The notes under the pieces are model-generated. The model worked only from the letters and a program-made list of their open reading frames with translations. It was not told the DNA's origin and made no database searches. Below, one piece after another: positions 40,001-45,633 of a DNA stretch of 64,000 nucleotides (within the stretch, counting starts at the first letter, position 1; each line of letters opens with the position of its first letter). The translations under genes and the position numbers were made by a program. This stretch comes from Cellvibrio fontiphilus_A. Its GTDB lineage: Bacteria > Pseudomonadota > Gammaproteobacteria > Pseudomonadales > Cellvibrionaceae. The DNA is taken from positions 744,001 through 808,000 of the forward strand of contig NZ_JBHRTF010000004.1 of the NCBI RefSeq assembly GCF_042646205.1, in the 5' to 3' direction.

Positions 40001-41533
40001 GCATATTCGATTACGCTAACCGCAGCATTCACTAAAAAAGAAACTGTCAACGTTACTGCAACAGATATGGCAGGTAATGTATCCATGGTGCGTGCAGTAG
40101 TTGCACCTGAAATAGCCTCCCCTAATCCAACAGCAATAATGATTCAGGCAGAAAATTATAGCTCCATGGGGGGTGTACAAACGGAAAATACCAGTGATAC
40201 AGGCGGTGGTCAGAATGTAGGTTGGTTGGATGCAGGCGACTGGATGGCCTACAGTGGTGCTGCGTTTAACGTACCCACAGCGGGCCGTTATAAGGTTACT
40301 TATCGTGTTGCAAGTTTTAACGGTGGTGGACGTTTAACCTTAAAAGAGTTAGGTGATGACAGCATATTAGGTTCTATTACCATACCCAAAACAGGTGCGT
40401 GGCAAAATTGGGTGGATGTCACTCAGGAGATCACGTTGGGTGGAGGCGAACATCACTTCAAGCTTGCCGCAGATATCGGTGGTTTTAACATTAATTGGTT
40501 CAAGTTGGAGCCAGTAACACCAGACACAATCTCACCAGCGCAACCCACTGCTGTGTTTGATTCATATGGAAAAATAATTTCTGGTGTCGCCGAAGCCGGT
40601 AGTGTTGTCATTATCAAAAATCATGACAACACTCAAACCTTGGGCACAGCTACCGCCAATACATCGACTGGTGCATATTCGATTACGCTGACCACAGCAT
40701 TAACTAAAAAAGAAACTGTTAACGTCACTGCAACAGATATGGCAGGTAATGTATCCATGGTGCGTGCAGTAGTTGCACCTGATATAGCTTCACCTAATCC
40801 AACAGCAATAATGATTCAGGCAGAAAATTATAGTTCCATGGGTGGTGTACAAACGGAAAATACCAGTGATACGGGCGGTGGTCAGAATGTAGGTTGGTTG
40901 GATGCAGGCGACTGGATGGCCTACAGTGGTGCTGCGTTTAACGTACCCACAACGGGCCGTTATAAGGTTACTTATCGTGTTGCAAGTTTTAACGGTGGTG
41001 GACGTTTAACCTTAAAAGAGTTAGGTGATGACAGCATATTAGGTTCGATTACCATACCCAAAACAGGTGCGTGGCAAAATTGGGTGGATGTCACTCAGGA
41101 AATCACGTTGGGTGGAGGCGAACATCACTTCAAGCTTGCCGCAGATATCGGTGGTTTTAACATTAATTGGTTCAAGTTGGAGCCATTGGAAGTGACTGCA
41201 TCGGGTACGAAGTCTTCTGAGGTAATTTATTCACTAGAAAATGTCGCTACTGGAAATGCAGGCGCGGATAATTTCCTGATTATTAATTATGTGAATAACA
41301 CTCTCTCACAAGACACGATTACAGCTGGTTTATTCGAGGGTGGTCAGGAGTATGTTTCAATGCCGGCGGAAGTTGGCAAATTAAAAACAAGTCGCGATAG
41401 TGTTGACTATGTAAGCAGTAATGATGCCCTGATTCAGGCTATTGCTTCATTTTCACCGGTGACTAATGCTGATACCCGATACGGACCTGCGCATGCCGAA
41501 CAAAACTCATTGATGATCGCAGTTGGAGCCTAA
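28058..41533 (+). CDS. Giant RTX protein: lysozyme-like, peptidase, Ig-like, CBM6
   Basis: 4491 residues in one uninterrupted frame after a perfect SD (AAGGAG). No Sec signal; the substrate of the adjacent type I exporter. Order: residues 1-265 resemble GH24/T4 lysozyme (EEG at 26-28, YPDTKSLVSTGVGF at 36-49, SGHAKRRYMESEMFGLY near 227-243). RTX nonapeptide blocks (GGxGxD) lie near 388-450, 560-605 and 808-925. About 1060-2935 hold eleven RTX plus HCBP-type (PF06594) modules, the third split by a metallopeptidase with H1515-E-M-V-H1519 and Glu1537. About 2940-3790 hold ten Ig-like domains, then CBM6, Ig, CBM6, Ig, CBM6 to about 4375. The last ~110 residues form the uncleaved secretion tail. 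It probably binds polysaccharide with calcium-folded repeats and carries lytic activity. Catalysis is inferred. Confidence 0.9.
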   Translation: MTFGTLKTLSEQEYLGLRYEFLKEVEEGGEENLELYPDTKSLVSTGVGFNLTVYENIKIILQEGFDLTEKSGSSTYKEGKTEDGLIKAILLVTSGTHSKSEMPTIQTKLNALMEEYTTTKTEFKFEAIGAKTAKDKIKEVFNQITKAMESEINSFLSKNGYDDGTVDNEYGITNMTYSLERLALLSLAYGGPAKMLGNGLGGAIKDDNRVRAWFEIRYASNGGDGSSGHAKRRYMESEMFGLYPSSVNFLNPQGEAQFAAYAASIIAHFEADAYPANALKNNLLHMIDYEKKWGYMIEEAQANINNISGLSLLIKPWGELFKPIASYLINHYIKDEIFKIDSTNYFFDGQVNIGLDVDGVIKSLDASASSQDKNDLLIAADDEIKNTLDGGKGDDFLIGAAKDDVLKGGDDNDVLVGKGGADKLTGGKGNDLLIGGTGNDTYIFEGNFGTDIIKDSDGSGSISIAGFSNSFTSVQGSDIIFRDAASKFEAIKINNGSSTDLLITSLTDTTTGNVLIKNWNPGNLGISLTVAASTPPAGSAGTVKGDGGNNAITLDNLRDDNPNLDIGTFSALYADGDAGNDIIMGMLQGNDTLLGGAGDDIISGGFTTTLGSNASSTFQSVAAVPGADSIDGGAGNDFIFASAGGSIAHGGSDNDILVSTGPAYFQFNNLKEILADESRGIAGHRAIKRDEVYADAIARMNFGVVKNGLSYQLSNSYFKDFTNSYAEYNSVIENVKFIGRSGSTASNHSNGDVSYGFAGSYTLTYDYSNDGELKPLPTDNPSPASLAISTFAPGAGKTLEDFANVKGANLFGDAGDDYLSGGIYADYLSGGDDKDTVFAGAGNDIVDGGDGDDELHGGEGRDIIIGGEGDDILIGDGGNDLLIGGEGRDGFIGGEGDDILVGGVEDQYMSGGAGNNIYIFEDIVYEEADLYVANNNPNANALGYAALASQTNAQATSSTAPLLTIESTEGNNTLALVGVSSLDQISLTSQDDDLILRTGNAAIFIRDGLNGAVDHFAMGDSVDEFKESATSAKSITMDDVMLARLSTEVTRTAQTAGTQLAGGLLNDTLFAHAGGSTLIGGRSDDILHGDSGDDVYVIRAGDGVDSITEQGGNNTIRLTDGITADQLDLLRTNGNLLLILSGAQSVVVNDMFDAITGDLINDRAVHRIEFSNGEVWDLTRLLQESAKGATLVGGDHNDFLIGYESDDTLTGGKGNDILRGDKGDDHYYFAIGDGADQIDDSNGSDHVYFAEGISEVQVSLRKDTSNNLIIRINNNDSITVLNAFNTAGELIGQAIENIHFNDTSVWDLARIQTELAKDQLHIFTGTTGDDLLVGDNANQTFIGNQGDDQLNGGSANDVYQYALGHGNDVITDINGNDRLELLAGINESEVVARRDGDDLVITMKDGGSITIQNTFGAEAANVVDPVITTLIQQLQSHWMSQAEIMIEQHYGLTGSGDITLGFEDGLEGAEAAHVEATYSGSDGTGTNLKLVIDLSDFSNIPNGAAPLYLDRIIAHEMVHAVMARNMNNSQLPGWFNEGTAEFIHGADERVKGDASIIGLESNFNQLFKTTVGSPSTSAGYSVSYIAVKLLDREIRNHGGAGIKEVFDQLKTGKTLDQALIAVSTAHNGLAEFWNNLSTFETHFKAVGFAQYTQLLNLDNLDTGSIAGSDYGNASLNASSVISDAISGPSHNFNLIVPDQYISTPEIDGLLESIKFSAGGEWDFPRITQEVLKPTNGDDVIHAFDSDDVFSGAKGNDQLFGYAGNDVYRYALGDGNDVIVDSAGTDQIEFGVGILEADIKLRRDLENNLVITLQDNSTITVKGAFDASGALNVAAVESIKFMSGNEWNGDKIREEVNKIHASIINGTSGSDTLLGTNANDIIVGAQGDDYLQGKKGDDRYVYNLGDGNDQITDESGIDEITFGEGISPEDISLYRQGWYGLRIVLKEGGTILINNMFSSSDDTGTNAIEGIRFFNDEVWDLAQIKAKIIQDSITEGNDIVDGFSSNDVIDGGGGFDQLRGKGGNDRYIFNRGDGVDIITDTGGNDTLVFGSGIAPTDVAVHQSNGNFYFILNNGEMVQITGELIDGTPNENRLIERVEFAGEVVWEKTIIQQKIIETLANPNFLMGRDTWDHLYAGSNNSVLNGLGGNDQIYGGDGNDTLTGGGGLNFLDGGKGDDTYLISEQPAINFIENFRDGFDRILFAEGITPEDISVKLIPGRQEGYLQNGLLWVYSISQANDWNFEIKVGDTVVYLDSLLTSGSVFGAEVKEPWLPLGEINFFNGTQWTVNDLLQQAVKGTTADDYITGSGNGDVINGSEGNDVIHAKAGADILDGGEGDDTLTGGYGKDVLIGGKGNDLLLGDNTYKEISNFHEQIDDVYRFNRGDGNDTIQEYFGRDIIEFGAGINKEQVVLSTVGDDTVVSFLDSTDTITIKNGALPETQFYTGGKIEIFKFVNGDVLNFDPKMNPVFREGTASSDTLVGGLGNDTFIGHEGYDELKGDLGDDEYRYNLGDGFDYIDEAGGVDKVVFGSEITADMVQIKKSGFTFDIYVNNQKALSFGYGPWTDSRTLEGNPDSLVESLVFANGDVWDLQMMIAKSLTYTAGDDVLSGTANNDLISGGDGNDVIQAGAGNDTLIGGKGNDGLWGSLGDDVYQFDLAEGIDSIFEHGGNDTIRFGSGILSTDISVQRTETDLILSVKNANPITLSRFFNFDVNRAVNESSAIENIIFANGEAWSREQLLAKLATVGTSSANILYGLDAPELIDAKEGNDSLSAGGGNDTLIGGSGNDTLHGESGDDLLQGGDGADWLYDAYGSNIYVGGKGNDFISLSYSAIQQFAEPSTIRFGLGDGIDEIHTPTSNPVTIELGAGITPDMLAFKSYFVDKSGGSWMATNENRVDLLILGTSDRINKLLNNGTAYTLKFSDDTIWTAAQLNDAAKKSMAILSENRNILTGNARPNSKIYISYLNQNNSVTEYPVIQTDASGYYEFDFGFGIKDVSRIIISSKDANGYTLPITAFGPATDTSTPPAPIAELDASGYVITGFARPGAYVSVSTPNRHVGAMYSDLITGAFTIVAPTRLNNGENISVVARVNALIESVPTVITAPDLVSPLTPSGVFDNLGNSLSGSAEKGAMVSITTLSGNVLGSSVANAETGAFAIGFAQPVANGELIQMVARDTAGNYSSRYVRAPDLTAPTAIYASIDKTRRIIKGFTEPGATVVVRNTQGGLLRQVYASAIDGSFEAALSTALAANQMVNLKVIDTSGNASTTFVVSAGINDVPVQPQVTFDAQGDSLSGVSSEAGIIIVRDKDSVELARTTVLAGTSFNIVLDSTYVNQEIFSVSLQNAEGLESAPSYLIAPDKIAPAKPIAAFDRYNSEISGFAEPQSTIQILGDGNSLIASATANSVDGAFVIRPNIAISESTRLSVISIDRNGNVSSTLDLTPNDQFSPITPTASFNNLGTELSGTAEPDTLVFIEKSISGLSNQPVVGFTRADLNGIWSIELAESIIDGSEVRIISVDAGNNRSYVSIRSPDLTAPLPATAQFDSTGKIITGTAEYTDTGGNEVIAMDGTNTIVLGRTTLAGYTSTYKITLATELSGNERVNIFVKDLAGNLSYATAINAPDKTAPAAPTATIDSTRKIISGESEAGATVQVKNTSGAVLGSIVADAITGAYSITLETVLAVNQTVNVTAKDLAGNISPPKTVIATGTADNSPPAIPSATFDSTGTIVSGNAEAGSVVVVKNASNTSILGTVTAHPTSGAYSITLVPALINKETVNITATDAAGNVSAARALVAPDGAVPDPTAIIIQAENYTSMSGVQKENTSDIGGGQNAGYIDAGDWMAYNNAAFNVPAEGRYRVTYRVASLNGGGQLTLKELSTDAALGSITVPKTSGWQTWVDVTQEITLSGGEHNFKLAADIGGFNVNWFKLELLEPIVQDTTPPAQPTAVFDSAGRVISGIAEAGSVVVVKDASNTNTLGTVTANTSTGAYSITLTAAFTKKETVNVTATDMAGNVSMVRAVVAPEIASPNPTAIMIQAENYSSMGGVQTENTSDTGGGQNVGWLDAGDWMAYSGAAFNVPTAGRYKVTYRVASFNGGGRLTLKELGDDSILGSITIPKTGAWQNWVDVTQEITLGGGEHHFKLAADIGGFNINWFKLEPVTPDTISPAQPTAVFDSYGKIISGVAEAGSVVIIKNHDNTQTLGTATANTSTGAYSITLTTALTKKETVNVTATDMAGNVSMVRAVVAPDIASPNPTAIMIQAENYSSMGGVQTENTSDTGGGQNVGWLDAGDWMAYSGAAFNVPTTGRYKVTYRVASFNGGGRLTLKELGDDSILGSITIPKTGAWQNWVDVTQEITLGGGEHHFKLAADIGGFNINWFKLEPLEVTASGTKSSEVIYSLENVATGNAGADNFLIINYVNNTLSQDTITAGLFEGGQEYVSMPAEVGKLKTSRDSVDYVSSNDALIQAIASFSPVTNADTRYGPAHAEQNSLMIAVGA
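29219..36490 (+). repeat. RTX nonapeptide blocks and HCBP-type modules
   Basis: Within the giant gene, GGxGxDxLx nonapeptides recur in clusters (29219-29400, 29682-29870, 30480-30800 and before each later module). From 31.2 kb each cluster is followed by a unit reading [DN]xIxFxxGI, then FxNGxxWD. Eleven such units are recognisable, the last ending near 36860. The repeats are diverged at DNA level, so they are old. Confidence 0.88.
32320..33180 (+). other. Metallopeptidase domain inserted in an RTX module
   Basis: About 285 residues (roughly 1420-1705) interrupt the third HCBP-type unit between its SITIQNTFGAEA and LLESIKFSAGGEWDF halves, which are contiguous in the other units. HEMVHAVM (from residue 1515) plus WFNEGTAEFIHGADER (Glu1537, 18 residues on) form a gluzincin-type zinc site like that of flagellinolysins. 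Confidence 0.75.
36880..40785 (+). repeat. Twelve bacterial Ig-like repeats
   Basis: Units of about 80 residues follow the pattern PTAxFDxxGxxISGxAExGA, then GxVxAxxxTGAYSI, then VxVxAxDxAGNxS, as in Big_6-type domains. Ten are consecutive (36880-39440); two more separate the CBM6 modules (39860-40120 and 40530-40790). They probably form a rigid stalk that holds the CBM6 tip away from the rest of the protein. Confidence 0.8.
39455..39835 (+). other. CBM6 module 1 of the giant RTX protein
   Basis: IQAENYTSMSGVQ start, IDAGDWMAYNNAAFNVP and FKLAADIGGFNVNWFKLE end match family 6 carbohydrate-binding modules, which bind xylan, beta-glucan or agar-type chains. It is the most diverged of the three copies. 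Confidence 0.85.
39979..41187 (+). repeat. Near-identical tandem Ig-CBM6 duplication
   Basis: 39979-40515 and 40651-41187 are direct repeats with a 672-bp period. Across the CBM6 part I count about six substitutions in 380 bp, only one changing an amino acid (Ala/Thr in PTxGRYK). The first CBM6 copy is offset by 681 bp and clearly diverged. This points to recent duplication or gene conversion. Confidence 0.85.
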
Positions 41534-41549
41534 ACCTTTTGTAAGGATT

Positions 41550-41597
41550 CAGCGAGTAACGCGGCCTATCCGAATTACTCGCTGGATTATTTTTTTA
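41550..41597 (+). terminator. Terminator of the RTX secretion operon
   Basis: CAGCGAGTAA (41550-41559) pairs with TTACTCGCTG (41575-41584), followed by GATTATTTTTTT, 17 bp after the giant gene's stop. Confidence 0.85.
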
Positions 41598-41763
41598 GGT
41601 TCTCTCCTTTAGCATGAATCGCACATTTCATAGTGGTCAAATCTTGGATTTTTATGAGTTTGTGCATATTGATTAGTGCCCACTTACAGCTAAAACTAAT
41701 CGGTTTTTAAAAATAAAAACCAACATCTGTAACATCAAAGATTGGGCTTTTAAAATCCAACCA

Positions 41764-42168
41764 TCACTTAATCGCTGAAAATTCAGTAGCAGTCATAAAG
41801 ATTGATTCTACTCCCGCGACAATTGGCCCGTTGGCTTCGCTGGCGGTGCTGACTTTTATCCATTCGGGGTCTTTGGAAAAAGCTTGCCATGAGGCTTCGG
41901 CGGCGCTGCGGCTTTTGTGTTTTAGGATGTAATAAAGTTTATTGCTGTCTTTGGAATCGGTGGGGAGCCAGTAACCGACATTTTCCATGCCGTGGCGCGC
42001 AAAAATTTTGGTGGTGTGGTTGGTGAAGCGCGTAATTAAATCCGGCATTTTTCCGGGGTGTGTGGTGTATATGCGCAATTCAAAAACGGGGGCTTGCTCG
42101 GTGGCGAAAGCGGGGAGCAAGGTAAGGGTAAACATCAGGCAGGCAATTGCGAGGATTATTTTTTTCAT
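41764..42168 (-). CDS. Secreted NIPSNAP-family protein
   Basis: 134 residues from the ATG at 42168, which leads directly into a signal peptide (MKKIILAIACLMFTLTLLPA). A longer in-frame start at 42249 would bury that signal. The mature part, VFELRIYTTHPGKMPDLITR then KLYYILKHKSRSAAEASWQA, is a NIPSNAP domain (PF07978), a ferredoxin-like fold of unknown biochemical role. The protein should be periplasmic. It has no operon partner. Confidence 0.82.
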   Translation of the reverse strand: MKKIILAIACLMFTLTLLPAFATEQAPVFELRIYTTHPGKMPDLITRFTNHTTKIFARHGMENVGYWLPTDSKDSNKLYYILKHKSRSAAEASWQAFSKDPEWIKVSTASEANGPIVAGVESIFMTATEFSAIK

Positions 42169-42391
42169 AGCTGTTTCAACTTTTGGCGGTAACTGGGTGG
42201 GAGGATGATTTGCTGCGATAAATTTGCTGGTATCTATGCAGCTCCCCAAGTCTAGGCGCTGTTGCTTGGCTTTGATGCCCGGTAAACGGATTTGTACAGG
42301 CTTTTACTTTTCTTCACCAAGGTGGGTTTGTTATTACATTTGTTATTGCAGTAGCTGCGCTGTTGCTTTGCGGCCGCTTAACTCGAGCAAT

Positions 42392-42420
42392 AAAAAAACG
42401 AGCCTCGCGGCTCGTTTTTT
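42392..42420. terminator. Terminator, probably for the fibro-slime gene
   Basis: AAAAAACGAGCC and GGCTCGTTTTTT pair around a short loop, 23 bp beyond the stop of the minus-strand PEP-CTERM gene. The A/T-flanked stem can terminate in both directions. Confidence 0.88.
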
Positions 42421-42442
42421 GTGAAGCAGGGTTTTATTTTGC

Positions 42443-43192
42443 TTAGGCGCGCGCTTTTCTGCGTGCTATGCCTAAACCTAACAAGCCCATTCCTAACAGC
42501 AACATGGTTGCTGGCTCAGGTACTTCGTTGGGTTTCAATTTGATGGAGGTGTCGATGCGGAAGCTGGATGCCACAGTATGGCGCTCGGCAAAAAACAGGT
42601 GGAATGAATAATCATTGCCTGCGGTAAGGCCCAGTGTGTCCAGGTTTACGGTTTCGCTCATTGCGCCGTGAACACCGCCCAAGTCGATTACCAATTGGTC
42701 GTTAATAAATACCCATACGTCATCATCACCGGTAAAGGTGAAGGATTCGCCGCCTTGGTAAGTGAATGTGCTGTTTAAGCGGAAGGTGAAATGATAGTTG
42801 TGGCCATAACCCTGATTGCCGCCCAATTCACCATCCAGTGGGAAGAAATCGTTATTGATGTAGGTGTACACATTGGGGTTGCCGGAGATGGTATTGTCCA
42901 GCGTCAATGACAGGGATTTTTCACCCAGTACGTGGTTGGTGCCGCTGCCGAACCAATCTGCGAAGTTGGCTGCATTGGTTAAGGAGGTGCCGCCGTTGTA
43001 AACCGGAGTGCCGTCTGCGCCCAGAGTTTGCTTCACTAATCCATCAACTGCGCCACAGCACCAATCTTCAAAATCGGGGTGTGCTACATCTATGTCGCGC
43101 AGGGTTCCAGTCAGGTTTATGGTTCCCGCAGAGGCCAAGCTGGTTGCGCAAAGCGCCAGGGCCGCGAGGGTGGTTTTGAGTGTGTTTTTCAT
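42443..43192 (-). CDS. PEP-CTERM fibro-slime domain protein
   Basis: 249 residues. A signal peptide (1-22, ending ASA) precedes a fibro-slime/PA14-like domain: FPLDGELGGNQGYGHNYHFT, then FTGDDDVWVFINDQLVIDLG near 150-170, a beta-sandwich block shared with slime-mould and bacterial cell-surface proteins. The C-terminus VPEPATMLLLGMGLLGLGIA followed by RRKAR is a PEP-CTERM sorting signal, cut by exosortase after export in biofilm- or EPS-forming bacteria. The exosortase and EPS genes are not in this window. Likely an extracellular matrix or surface glycan-associated protein. Confidence 0.87.
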   Translation of the reverse strand: MKNTLKTTLAALALCATSLASAGTINLTGTLRDIDVAHPDFEDWCCGAVDGLVKQTLGADGTPVYNGGTSLTNAANFADWFGSGTNHVLGEKSLSLTLDNTISGNPNVYTYINNDFFPLDGELGGNQGYGHNYHFTFRLNSTFTYQGGESFTFTGDDDVWVFINDQLVIDLGGVHGAMSETVNLDTLGLTAGNDYSFHLFFAERHTVASSFRIDTSIKLKPNEVPEPATMLLLGMGLLGLGIARRKARA

Positions 43193-43545
43193 AGTATTTC
43201 CTTAATGTTGTATTTGCGTGCTGGAGAAAATATCTCGTTGTGCGAATAGCAACTCTTGTTCCATTTTTTTATTCATCAGTGCTTTCATGGGTATAGTCGA
43301 TTGGTTCACACTTTTCCGAGGGTGAAGCGTAAAGTTATTCGACAATTTTTTGCGCTTCCCGCTTATCTTTTGTGGCGCTATGGATGTTTTGCCAAGGTTA
43401 GTGTTGTAGTTTTTACAAAAGTCGATTGATGCTGCATCAACGCCTGGGCCCTTGTTGTAGCCGTTTATTCTGGTGTGAAACTTCCCCGCATGATCCTATC
43501 CCGCGCCGCTCTCGAATAATTGCCAAATCAGTTGTGTATTCGGGT
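43193..43545. other. Intergenic region between fibro-slime gene and DUF3429
   Basis: About 350 bp between divergent genes, expected to hold both promoters. No palindrome, RNA gene or small coding frame stands out. Confidence 0.4.
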
Positions 43546-44016
43546 ATGCCTGTGAATGTGAAAAATTCTCTTGCTGTTAATCGCGTTGCTATCGCTGGTG
43601 GTGTGTTGGGCTTGGTGCCTTTTTGGGGATTGGCTCTTGCACCTTGGTGGGCTGAGGGAGCTCTGGCGGCGGCTGGCCGGGGTTATCTGCTGAACTATGC
43701 CGCGCTGATTCTCACCTTTGTTGGCGCTATTTGGTGGGGCATTGCTGTGTCCTTGCCGCAGGCGGCGCTGGGGGCAGGCAAGCGCAGTATTTTGTTTGCC
43801 TGGAGTTTGTGCCCCTGTTTGCTGGCCTGGTTTTTATTGATGATCAACGCCCAGGCTGCGCTACTGGGAATGGCGGGTTTGCTTTTATTGCAATTGCTGT
43901 TGGATTTTATGTTGCTCTGGCGCGCGCAGTTAATCCCACGCTGGTTTTGGAATTTACGCATCGCGCTCAGTCTGGGCGCTGTGCCTGCGTTAGTTTTTGC
44001 GGCATTTAGTTTGTGA
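43546..44016 (+). CDS. DUF3429 membrane protein
   Basis: 156 residues from the ATG at 43546; upstream in-frame starts add a non-conserved, Arg/Pro-rich stretch. Five hydrophobic helices with LNYAALILTFVGAIWWGIAV near residues 48-67 and LCPCLLAWF later are typical of DUF3429 (PF11911), small inner membrane proteins of unknown function. The stop lies 17 bp before the next start, suggesting co-transcription with the ADP-ribosylglycohydrolase gene. Confidence 0.8.
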   Translation: MPVNVKNSLAVNRVAIAGGVLGLVPFWGLALAPWWAEGALAAAGRGYLLNYAALILTFVGAIWWGIAVSLPQAALGAGKRSILFAWSLCPCLLAWFLLMINAQAALLGMAGLLLLQLLLDFMLLWRAQLIPRWFWNLRIALSLGAVPALVFAAFSL

Positions 44017-44033
44017 CTCTTGAGGTGTCTTCC

Positions 44034-45131
44034 ATGAATTCTCCAGTGCCAGAGTCTCGCTTGGTCGCCGCGCTACAAAACAGTCTGGTTGCCGATGCGC
44101 TGGCTATGCCGGTACACTGGTTTTACAACCCCTTGGATATTTATCGCGCTTTTCCCGGTGGCATACAAAAGTTTGAAGCGGCGCCGCAGTATCACCCTTC
44201 TTCTATTATGAATTTACATTCCACCAATGGCGGTGGGCGCGGCTCCCAGCAAGCGGGCGAGGCGGTGCAGGTTGTTGGCGATATTATTTTGAAGGGCAAG
44301 CGCCAGTATTGGGGAGTGGCCAATCAGCATTATCATCGCGGCCTGCCTGCCGGTGAAAATACCCTGAATGCCTATTGCCTGCGCTTGGTTATCCGCTGTC
44401 TCTCGGCTAATAAGGGTTGTTATGACCCTGCGCTTTTTTTGCGCCGTTACATTGAGTTTATGACGGCGGATAGCCCCCAACACCCGGATACCTATGCCGA
44501 GTCTTTTCATCGTGGTTTTTTTGCCAATCTTGCAAAAGGTGTAGCGCCGGAGCGCTGCGGGGCTGTCACCCACGATACGGCGTCGGTAGGTGGTTTGGTG
44601 ATGATTGCACCTATCGCACTTGCAGGGCTGTTGCATGAGCGCGACCTGGCTCAAGTGCAAGCTGTGTGTCGCCTGCATTTACAGTTCACTCACCCGGATA
44701 AACACCTTGCGCAGGTGTGTGATGCCTATGTGGCGCTGATTGATGGCCTGCTATTTGGCAAAGGCGATGCCCGCGAATTAATCGCTGCGGCGGCGCGCCA
44801 TTCTGCGGGTATTGATCCTGCGCAGCTGGTGCAGCGCTACAGCGATGACAACCAGGTAGTGGGCGGCAAGTTTTCGCGCGCCTGTTATATAGAAGACTCA
44901 TGGCCCAGCCTGCTTTATTTGGCGTGGAAGTACATGGATAACCCGCGTCAGGCGCTGTTGGTTAATGCCAATCTCGGCGGCGATAACTGCCACCGCGGGG
45001 CGGTGCTGGGGGTTATTCTGGGGTTGGCCAGCGGTGCAGGGCTGGGTGATTGGTTCAGCCAATTAGAGCAAGCGCGAGCCATAGAGGTGGAGTTATCAAA
45101 CTTGATGCTGGCGCTTAAATCGCCAGATTGA
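44034..45131 (+). CDS. ADP-ribosylglycohydrolase family protein
   Basis: 365 residues from the ATG at 44034 (GAGG eight bases upstream); a GTG at 44013 is a weaker alternative that would overlap the preceding gene. The family removes ADP-ribose from proteins or small molecules using a dinuclear metal site. Here SLVADALAMPVHWFYNP near residue 16 takes the place of the usual GxxxGDAxG start, VTHDTASVGG near 185 is compatible with the inner metal block, and NLGGDNCHRGAVLGVILGLA near 313 is the strongly conserved C-terminal GGDxxxxGAxxGxxxG motif. The natural substrate is unknown, and no nif or ADP-ribosyltransferase gene is nearby. Confidence 0.85.
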   Translation: MNSPVPESRLVAALQNSLVADALAMPVHWFYNPLDIYRAFPGGIQKFEAAPQYHPSSIMNLHSTNGGGRGSQQAGEAVQVVGDIILKGKRQYWGVANQHYHRGLPAGENTLNAYCLRLVIRCLSANKGCYDPALFLRRYIEFMTADSPQHPDTYAESFHRGFFANLAKGVAPERCGAVTHDTASVGGLVMIAPIALAGLLHERDLAQVQAVCRLHLQFTHPDKHLAQVCDAYVALIDGLLFGKGDARELIAAAARHSAGIDPAQLVQRYSDDNQVVGGKFSRACYIEDSWPSLLYLAWKYMDNPRQALLVNANLGGDNCHRGAVLGVILGLASGAGLGDWFSQLEQARAIEVELSNLMLALKSPD

Positions 45132-45633
45132 GTCATGCATAAACAGCGAATAATTACCGTGCAGGAATTGAGCAGCTTGTTCGCCGCCAGCAATAATCGG
45201 CACTCCACTCCATTACCAAAAGGTCATACACAGAGTTATTCACAGCTTCTGTGGATACTTGCTTGTGAATAAGTTGATCAACAATGCTTGGCACGTGATT
45301 TCTCGTTTGCGCTAATTTCGTGCAAAATGTCCACCCTTGGCTCCCTCAGCTGTCATTACCCGCCCATGTGGGCGTGTAAACAACGCGAATTTTTTAAGTA
45401 TATCCGCGTTGGATTTTTGACAGGCTATTGCATCCCTGAGGGGGGCTTTGTAATCTGCGCGGCCGCCGTTAAGACGCGCGGCACTTGGCCCTGTTCCTTC
45501 TACAACTAGGCACAGATTTCGCAGCTTCCAAACCTTTGCTGTGTGTATTGGCCGAAAATCCAGCTGGTGACGAATAATCCCGTTCCTGTTTGGCTCTTTT
45601 TTCTTCCTCTTATCGATTGCTGGAGAGTTGCTC
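45132..45633. other. Intergenic region upstream of ppc
   Basis: About 500 bp between the hydrolase gene and ppc. The left half carries the cluster of DnaA-box-like sites described separately. The right half should contain the ppc promoter; I see no convincing hexamers, hairpin or coding frame. Confidence 0.45.
45224..45272. promoter_or_regulatory. Cluster of four DnaA-box-like sequences
   Basis: TCATACACA (45224), TTATTCACA (45236), TGTGGATAC (45250, reverse GTATCCACA) and TGTGAATAA (45264, reverse TTATTCACA). Two match TTATNCACA perfectly and two have one mismatch. The last three start exactly 14 bp apart. Confidence 0.45.

Noticed and set aside
28058..41533. LapA-type adhesin with LapD/LapG control
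   Set aside because: No N-terminal retention module with a TAAG/PAAG-type LapG site is visible and no lapD or lapG gene is nearby; the N-terminus looks lysozyme-like instead.
45224..45272. Chromosomal origin oriC
   Set aside because: Box cluster is small, and no dnaA, dnaN, gidA or AT-rich unwinding element adjoins it.
45288..45509. Possible 73-residue protein upstream of ppc
   Set aside because: No SD-like sequence or family resemblance; it ends in the presumed ppc promoter zone.
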